Below are positions 59,740-64,000 of a stretch of 64,000 nucleotides of DNA, in pieces. Source of the DNA: Variovorax gracilis (GTDB taxonomy: Bacteria > Pseudomonadota > Gammaproteobacteria > Burkholderiales > Burkholderiaceae_C); NCBI RefSeq assembly GCF_030317115.1, contig NZ_JASZYF010000021.1, positions 1 to 64,000 on the forward strand, read 5' to 3'. How positions within the stretch are numbered: position 1 is the stretch's first letter; every line of letters begins with the position of its first letter. Made by a program: the position numbers and the translations under genes. Under the pieces are notes generated by a model that searched no databases, had not been told where the DNA came from, and worked only from the letters and a program-made list of their open reading frames with translations.

Positions 59740-61791
59740 TTAGTCAGCTAGTGCTTTCAAAAGCGCGTCGCGTCCATCCTGATAGAACTCGATGTCCAGC
59801 TTCGTCGCCATCTCGTCTGAGAGGTCGAACAACTGACGACGGCACGAGACGGGAAGCAGGAGCGACTTGGCGCCCTTCTCCACTGCCAGTTCAGCGAGCG
59901 TCACCGCGTTGTGAATCGGCTCGATGGTTCCGCCGAGCGTGACCTCGCCGACCACAACGAGACCAGCCCGGACTGACTTCTTGAGGAGCGCACTGGACAG
60001 AGCAATCAACGCCCCAACACCTGTCTTGGCACCCGATTTTGCGGCGTCAAATCCACGAAGCTGGACTGAGAACTCATGCGACCGAGGGTCGCGGTCCCCA
60101 ACCAACTGCTGCGCCCTGGCATACAGGTTCTGCTCCGCACATCGGATGGATTCCTTGAAGGACGCCGGGACTGGATTGTTGAGGACACGCACGCCACCGC
60201 CTGGACCTTCGGTCACCTCCAGTCGGAACAGGCCAGGATGCTCATCCTGGCCGCCTGGGCTGAGCACCCATATTTGCCCCGATTCCAGCGGCTCATCTCC
60301 GATGCCACTTTGGCTCTGCAGTTCGGGCGTGGAGACGAACTTTTCGACACCTTCGGCGCCCAGCGTGTAGCTGAAGTGGGTGTTGCGGAACTCGGCGGCG
60401 CCGATGCGCTTTTGCTGCTCTTTGACGCGGCGGCGAACCTCCAGCGCCAAGCGCACCGCCCACTCGAGGTCTGCGTCGCTGACCTTCGCCTCCGCGTCGG
60501 GGTAAAGGAGCTTGAGCAGCCCGCTTACCGTCTTGTTCACGCCGTTGATGTCCCGCCCGCTCAGCGCACCGCCCCAGTAGACCCGCCCTTGCAAAGCCGA
60601 CACGCGACTCTGGCCACGCAGTTGGGCGAAGCACTCGGACAGGAAGTCACTCACCAGGCCGAAGTGCTCGGTGAAGAGCCCGGGGCTCAGCTTTGGCACC
60701 TCCCATCCTGGCAGGAAGCAATGGATGCGGTCCATGAATGCAGTGTCATCCCGCATCTCCGGTGGCAGCGGCCCGAACAGATGGCCAACGCGCTGCTGAT
60801 GCTCCACATCGACGTCAAAGTTGCCCACCAAAACGATGGAGCCATCGGCGCGAATGCTCTCCTTGCCACGAGAGAACTCGCCGCTCTCCATGTAGCCCTT
60901 CATGATGTTGACGCCATCCTTCTGGTCGAAGGAGACGCCCGATACCTCGTCAAAACACACTACGTCGTACTGGCAAACCAAGCCGCGCTGACCACTAGCG
61001 TTGTTGACGAACATGCGGGCCACAGTGGCTTTCCCACCGGAGATGAGGTGGGCGTACGGCGAAACCTGCTGGAACAGGTGCGACTTGCCGGTGCCCCGTG
61101 GCCCCAGTTCGACCAGGTTGTAGTTGCGCTCGACGAAGGGCACCATGCGCAGCAGCAGGGCGTCCTTGGCCCTCTCTGGCAAGGTCTCCGGCTCGAAGCC
61201 GACGCTGCGAAGAAGCAGGTCACGCCATTCGGCGGTTGAGAACTGTTCGCGGCCCTTGGACAAGGCGTCCAGGACCTCCCGCTTCGACAGCTGGATGGCG
61301 CGCAGGGTATCGACGCCAAAGGGGCGACCGCCCTTTTCCTGGGCAATCGAGGCGTCGTATCCCAGGGTGACCTCGGCATAGAAGCCACCAGTCAGCATGC
61401 GTTCGTTTTCCTTCACCATCTCCGGCGTCAGCCGAACCTCGTTTAGCCGTAGGCTGGGCAAGGTGGCAACGTAGGAGTCGGTCTTGGAGTCGAGGCGAGC
61501 TGTGATGATGTCGATGATTTTCACGGAGCCCGATTCACGCGCCCGGGCCTTGAACAGCTCTTCCTCGCCTGCCTTCACGGTGCGAGAGCCCAGCTGCCGC
61601 TGCACGATGTCCAGGCCTTCCTGGATTTCGGCCTCATCCGTCGTGGCGCAGTAGCGACCCAGCAGGAACTCGACCACATAGGTCGGCACTGGGAACTGAC
61701 GGCTGAAGGTGCGCACCAAGTCCTTGCGCACGACGTAGCCCTCGTAGGCGGCCGTAGCCTTCCGGTCCAGTTCGTCGAGTTGCATCGTCAC
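59740..61791 (-). CDS. brxL: BREX type I Lon-like AAA protein BrxL
   Basis: 683 aa. Walker A GPRGTGKSHLF (about 230-240), Walker B DVVCFDEVSG (about 276-285) and a C-terminal Lon-like fold (AKSGAKTGVGALIALSSALL, then VTLGGTIEPIHNA). In the Lon-like part the usual catalytic Ser of GPSAG is replaced (AKTG), consistent with reports that BrxL acts as a DNA-binding AAA motor rather than as a protease. GTG start at 61791 overlaps the pglZ stop (GTGA); an ATG at 61785 is an alternative. It is the usual last gene of type I BREX, which blocks phage DNA replication. Confidence 0.93.
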   Translation of the reverse strand: MTMQLDELDRKATAAYEGYVVRKDLVRTFSRQFPVPTYVVEFLLGRYCATTDEAEIQEGLDIVQRQLGSRTVKAGEEELFKARARESGSVKIIDIITARLDSKTDSYVATLPSLRLNEVRLTPEMVKENERMLTGGFYAEVTLGYDASIAQEKGGRPFGVDTLRAIQLSKREVLDALSKGREQFSTAEWRDLLLRSVGFEPETLPERAKDALLLRMVPFVERNYNLVELGPRGTGKSHLFQQVSPYAHLISGGKATVARMFVNNASGQRGLVCQYDVVCFDEVSGVSFDQKDGVNIMKGYMESGEFSRGKESIRADGSIVLVGNFDVDVEHQQRVGHLFGPLPPEMRDDTAFMDRIHCFLPGWEVPKLSPGLFTEHFGLVSDFLSECFAQLRGQSRVSALQGRVYWGGALSGRDINGVNKTVSGLLKLLYPDAEAKVSDADLEWAVRLALEVRRRVKEQQKRIGAAEFRNTHFSYTLGAEGVEKFVSTPELQSQSGIGDEPLESGQIWVLSPGGQDEHPGLFRLEVTEGPGGGVRVLNNPVPASFKESIRCAEQNLYARAQQLVGDRDPRSHEFSVQLRGFDAAKSGAKTGVGALIALSSALLKKSVRAGLVVVGEVTLGGTIEPIHNAVTLAELAVEKGAKSLLLPVSCRRQLFDLSDEMATKLDIEFYQDGRDALLKALAD

Positions 61792-64000
61792 TTTTCTCCT
61801 ACCGTGGTCGCCTGCTTTTGCAGGACTTCCCCCTCAGGCCCAAGCACCACAACCACGGCTGCGGCGCCCATTTGTTCGTCATCTGCCACCGCCAAGCTAG
61901 CCTTGCCGCCGGCAAGCGGCTTGCTGGCTGCGAGAGAGCTCGATGCCAGCGCTGCCTTGGTGCGGATGTCCACTCTTTGCCCCGTTGAGGCGCCAACCAC
62001 TACTATCGTGCAACGCAGTCCCTTCCACGTGATGGACTGAATCGTTACTGCGCCGCCAGCACCAGCCGCACTAGCGCACTCCAGCTGTAGGACCGGGACC
62101 AGGCATTCCTGCAAGCTGATGCCACCGTGCGCGTACTCTTCGCCGGCAGTGAAATTTGTCACCCCCGGCGCGTAGGCCACCTGCACCTCCTTGCACCAGT
62201 CCCAACCGAAGGTCAGGGGCGTGCCGTGGGCGCTGTCCTTGAGTACGGCACAACGCCCCCATCGCGTCTCCGCCTGATGCTTGGCCAGTTCCGACTTGGG
62301 TAGCCCGCCCGGCAGCAGCAGCCACCCGTGGTCGGTGACGACGCGGATGCGCTTCCAGCCGGCGCCGGCCAGCTCGCCAACGCGCTCGACGACCTGGTCA
62401 AGTTGTGTCGTCATATCGCGCGCCAGACGAATGCCGTGTTCGTGCCCGTAGTGGTCCAGGTCACCGGCCTCAGTCCAGGCGCGGCCCTGAGGGTCGCCGG
62501 TCTCGTGCTTCTCCAAAGGCACCACGCCTTGCTCGGCCAGCAACTTCCGGAAGTTGTGGGCCGAGAGTGGCTTTCCATCAGCGGCCACTCTTGGTTCGAA
62601 GTCAACATCCTCAGTGGTGCCAGCAATGAGGCCGGCCGCCGGCGAGCACCAGGCCTTCCCGGATGCCGTGACCGAGGGCATGCTGGTCCACTTGGCTTCG
62701 AGCCTGGTCTTGCCCAGCGAAGAAAGGCGCGGCTCCAGCAGTCTGGCAACGTCATAGCGCAAGCCGTCGACGAAGACCGTACAGGTGCCGTCCTGGGGCG
62801 CACTGGCGTCTTGCGTCGTAAGCGGCGTCAGGCCACCCACGCCCTTGACAGCTTCCTGCAGCCTCCGGGCGGACTCATTCAGCCAAGGCAGGTACATCGC
62901 TCGCAACGCAGCACTGACGGGCTCCACGTCGCTCTTGGCATGGACGCCGCCGAGCGCCTTCAGCGCCGCCTGGTCGACCAGCCATCCTGATTGCTGGTAG
63001 CTGGCTGCCAATTCTGCTGGCGTCTGTCCAATGGGGAGGGCCGAGCTCCGTTGCGCGACGTCGGCCAGATGTTCCAGCGAAGCCGCCAGCGGCGACTGCC
63101 CCATGCGGGTCCAAAGCCAGCCGCGGCGAAGCCCGTGCTCCTTCTCCGCCGCCAACACAGCCTTGCGTGCCTGGTCGGCGTCCATGGCTGCGCACGCCGA
63201 GAGGGCGTAGCGCAAAGCAGACTCGCCCTGTTCGTTGGCCTGCGGGTAGCCTGCAAGGGTGTCCTGGTCCGGAAACAGTCCCAGCTGCGGCGGCTGCACT
63301 TTAGCCAACAGCGGGTAGATGTTCGGAAAGCTGGCGAACGAGTCGCGGTAAAGCACTGCGACGGCGGCCCACTTACCTTCCCCCTTAGCCAAACGCTCTG
63401 CGGCCGCCAGTACGCCATCGGCGACGGGGTCAAAGCCAAAGTCGGATTTGCAGAGCTTCGTGAACACGCCCCACAGAACATCTCTCCACTGCAGACGAGT
63501 CGCTTCCGGGGCATTCATCCACTGAAGCAGGTCCCGCGTGGGGTTTGGCGCCAGCAGGCTCAGCAGGAACTCTGCGTTGATGGCCCGCCCTTTGAGCTCC
63601 GCTACCGGTCGTTCGAGCAACACACCCGCCTGCAGGGCTTGGCCTAGCGCTTCCAGCGTCGCTTTATCCTGCGCGACGTCAAGCCCAAGGCCACCATTCT
63701 TGGACGCGAGGAAGGCGCTAACCGTCCAGTCCTTGGCATTGGCCTGACTCCAGAACGCGCCCCGGTACTGCAGCTCTGCCAGCGGCTGAAGGTCCCGGGG
63801 GCAGCTTTCAATGGCGCGCAATTCGGCACGACCCACACCCGGCAGGTACACCACAGGGACTCCCTGGAACTGAACCTCGGGCAAGGTGCCAGCAATGGCG
63901 CACTTGAGCCAAATCGCCGGGCCTGTGCGGCGCGACGGGTCGTAGTTGCCCAGTGCAAGCAGCTGCGGCATTTGCGACATCAGTCGCTGGACAAGGCTCT
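61788..64000 (-). CDS. pglZ: BREX phosphatase-domain protein PglZ (type B), truncated by window end
   Basis: At least 737 codons are visible and the frame stays open through the window edge at 64000, so the start and about the first 80-100 residues are missing. The visible N-part has GVPVVYLPGVGRAELRAIE and DLQPLAELQYRGAFW, typical of BREX-1 PglZ type B. The alkaline-phosphatase-like core follows, with CTVFVDGLRYDVARLL (metal Asp) and VVTDHGWLLLPGG (second metal site). PglZ interacts with the methyltransferase PglX and is essential for BREX function. The upstream BREX genes (brxA, brxB, brxC, pglX) should follow to the right. Confidence 0.93.
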   Translation of the reverse strand, partial: SLVQRLMSQMPQLLALGNYDPSRRTGPAIWLKCAIAGTLPEVQFQGVPVVYLPGVGRAELRAIESCPRDLQPLAELQYRGAFWSQANAKDWTVSAFLASKNGGLGLDVAQDKATLEALGQALQAGVLLERPVAELKGRAINAEFLLSLLAPNPTRDLLQWMNAPEATRLQWRDVLWGVFTKLCKSDFGFDPVADGVLAAAERLAKGEGKWAAVAVLYRDSFASFPNIYPLLAKVQPPQLGLFPDQDTLAGYPQANEQGESALRYALSACAAMDADQARKAVLAAEKEHGLRRGWLWTRMGQSPLAASLEHLADVAQRSSALPIGQTPAELAASYQQSGWLVDQAALKALGGVHAKSDVEPVSAALRAMYLPWLNESARRLQEAVKGVGGLTPLTTQDASAPQDGTCTVFVDGLRYDVARLLEPRLSSLGKTRLEAKWTSMPSVTASGKAWCSPAAGLIAGTTEDVDFEPRVAADGKPLSAHNFRKLLAEQGVVPLEKHETGDPQGRAWTEAGDLDHYGHEHGIRLARDMTTQLDQVVERVGELAGAGWKRIRVVTDHGWLLLPGGLPKSELAKHQAETRWGRCAVLKDSAHGTPLTFGWDWCKEVQVAYAPGVTNFTAGEEYAHGGISLQECLVPVLQLECASAAGAGGAVTIQSITWKGLRCTIVVVGASTGQRVDIRTKAALASSSLAASKPLAGGKASLAVADDEQMGAAAVVVVLGPEGEVLQKQATTVGEK

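Overview
The window looks like a chromosome segment from a high-GC betaproteobacterium of the family Comamonadaceae, most likely Variovorax or a close relative. This is inferred from protein style, overall GC, an ESPR-type autotransporter, several LysE exporters and short dispersed GC-rich intergenic repeats. No rRNA gene or other decisive marker lies inside the window, so the genus is an inference.

Bases 1-44,230 are ordinary chromosome. The left edge carries strong leftward sigma70-type promoters of the sort that drive rRNA operons. Then come the ABC-F protein Uup, a phospholipase D lipoprotein, and a MocR regulator divergent from a nine-gene amino-acid/export/detoxification run (5.5-11.9 kb: three LysE exporters, a DMT exporter, an aminotransferase, GST, PhzF and a VOC protein). 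These are followed by a large autotransporter; a block of housekeeping and envelope genes (phosphatase, CutA, creatininase family, PQQ-type sugar dehydrogenase, AlaX, DsbD-like plus redoxin, CoA-binding protein, HemE, PriA); Rep helicase with a lipoprotein and PldA; an O-methyltransferase; a PKD lipoprotein; a 992-residue cyclase-ATPase regulator; and an unusual 1187-residue protein that reads as a DyP peroxidase joined to a cytochrome P450-like domain.

At 44,234-44,279 the last 46 nt of a tRNA-Phe (anticodon GAA) appear without their 5' part, just after the tRNA's terminator. This is the left attachment junction of an integrated island that continues past the right end of the window. No integrase is seen here; it should lie outside.

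The island (44.28-64.0 kb) is a defence/conflict island. In order: a flavin-type oxidoreductase with a small partner; conserved hypotheticals and a decayed gene with palindromic repeats; a truncated KfrA-like DNA-binding protein; a tightly overlapped five-gene operon of two BPSL0761-family/HAD phosphatase pairs followed by RNA 2'-phosphotransferase KptA, which looks like an RNA end-repair module; an OGG-type HhH DNA glycosylase facing a four-gene operon (Gly-rich small protein, PfkB kinase-deoxyribosyltransferase fusion, QueC-like enzyme, SagB-like nitroreductase); a CoiA-like nuclease candidate; and the 3' end of a type I BREX operon (pglZ, brxL) whose upstream genes are outside the window. 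The RNA-repair operon and the QueC/PfkB-NDT operon are the best candidates for undescribed systems.
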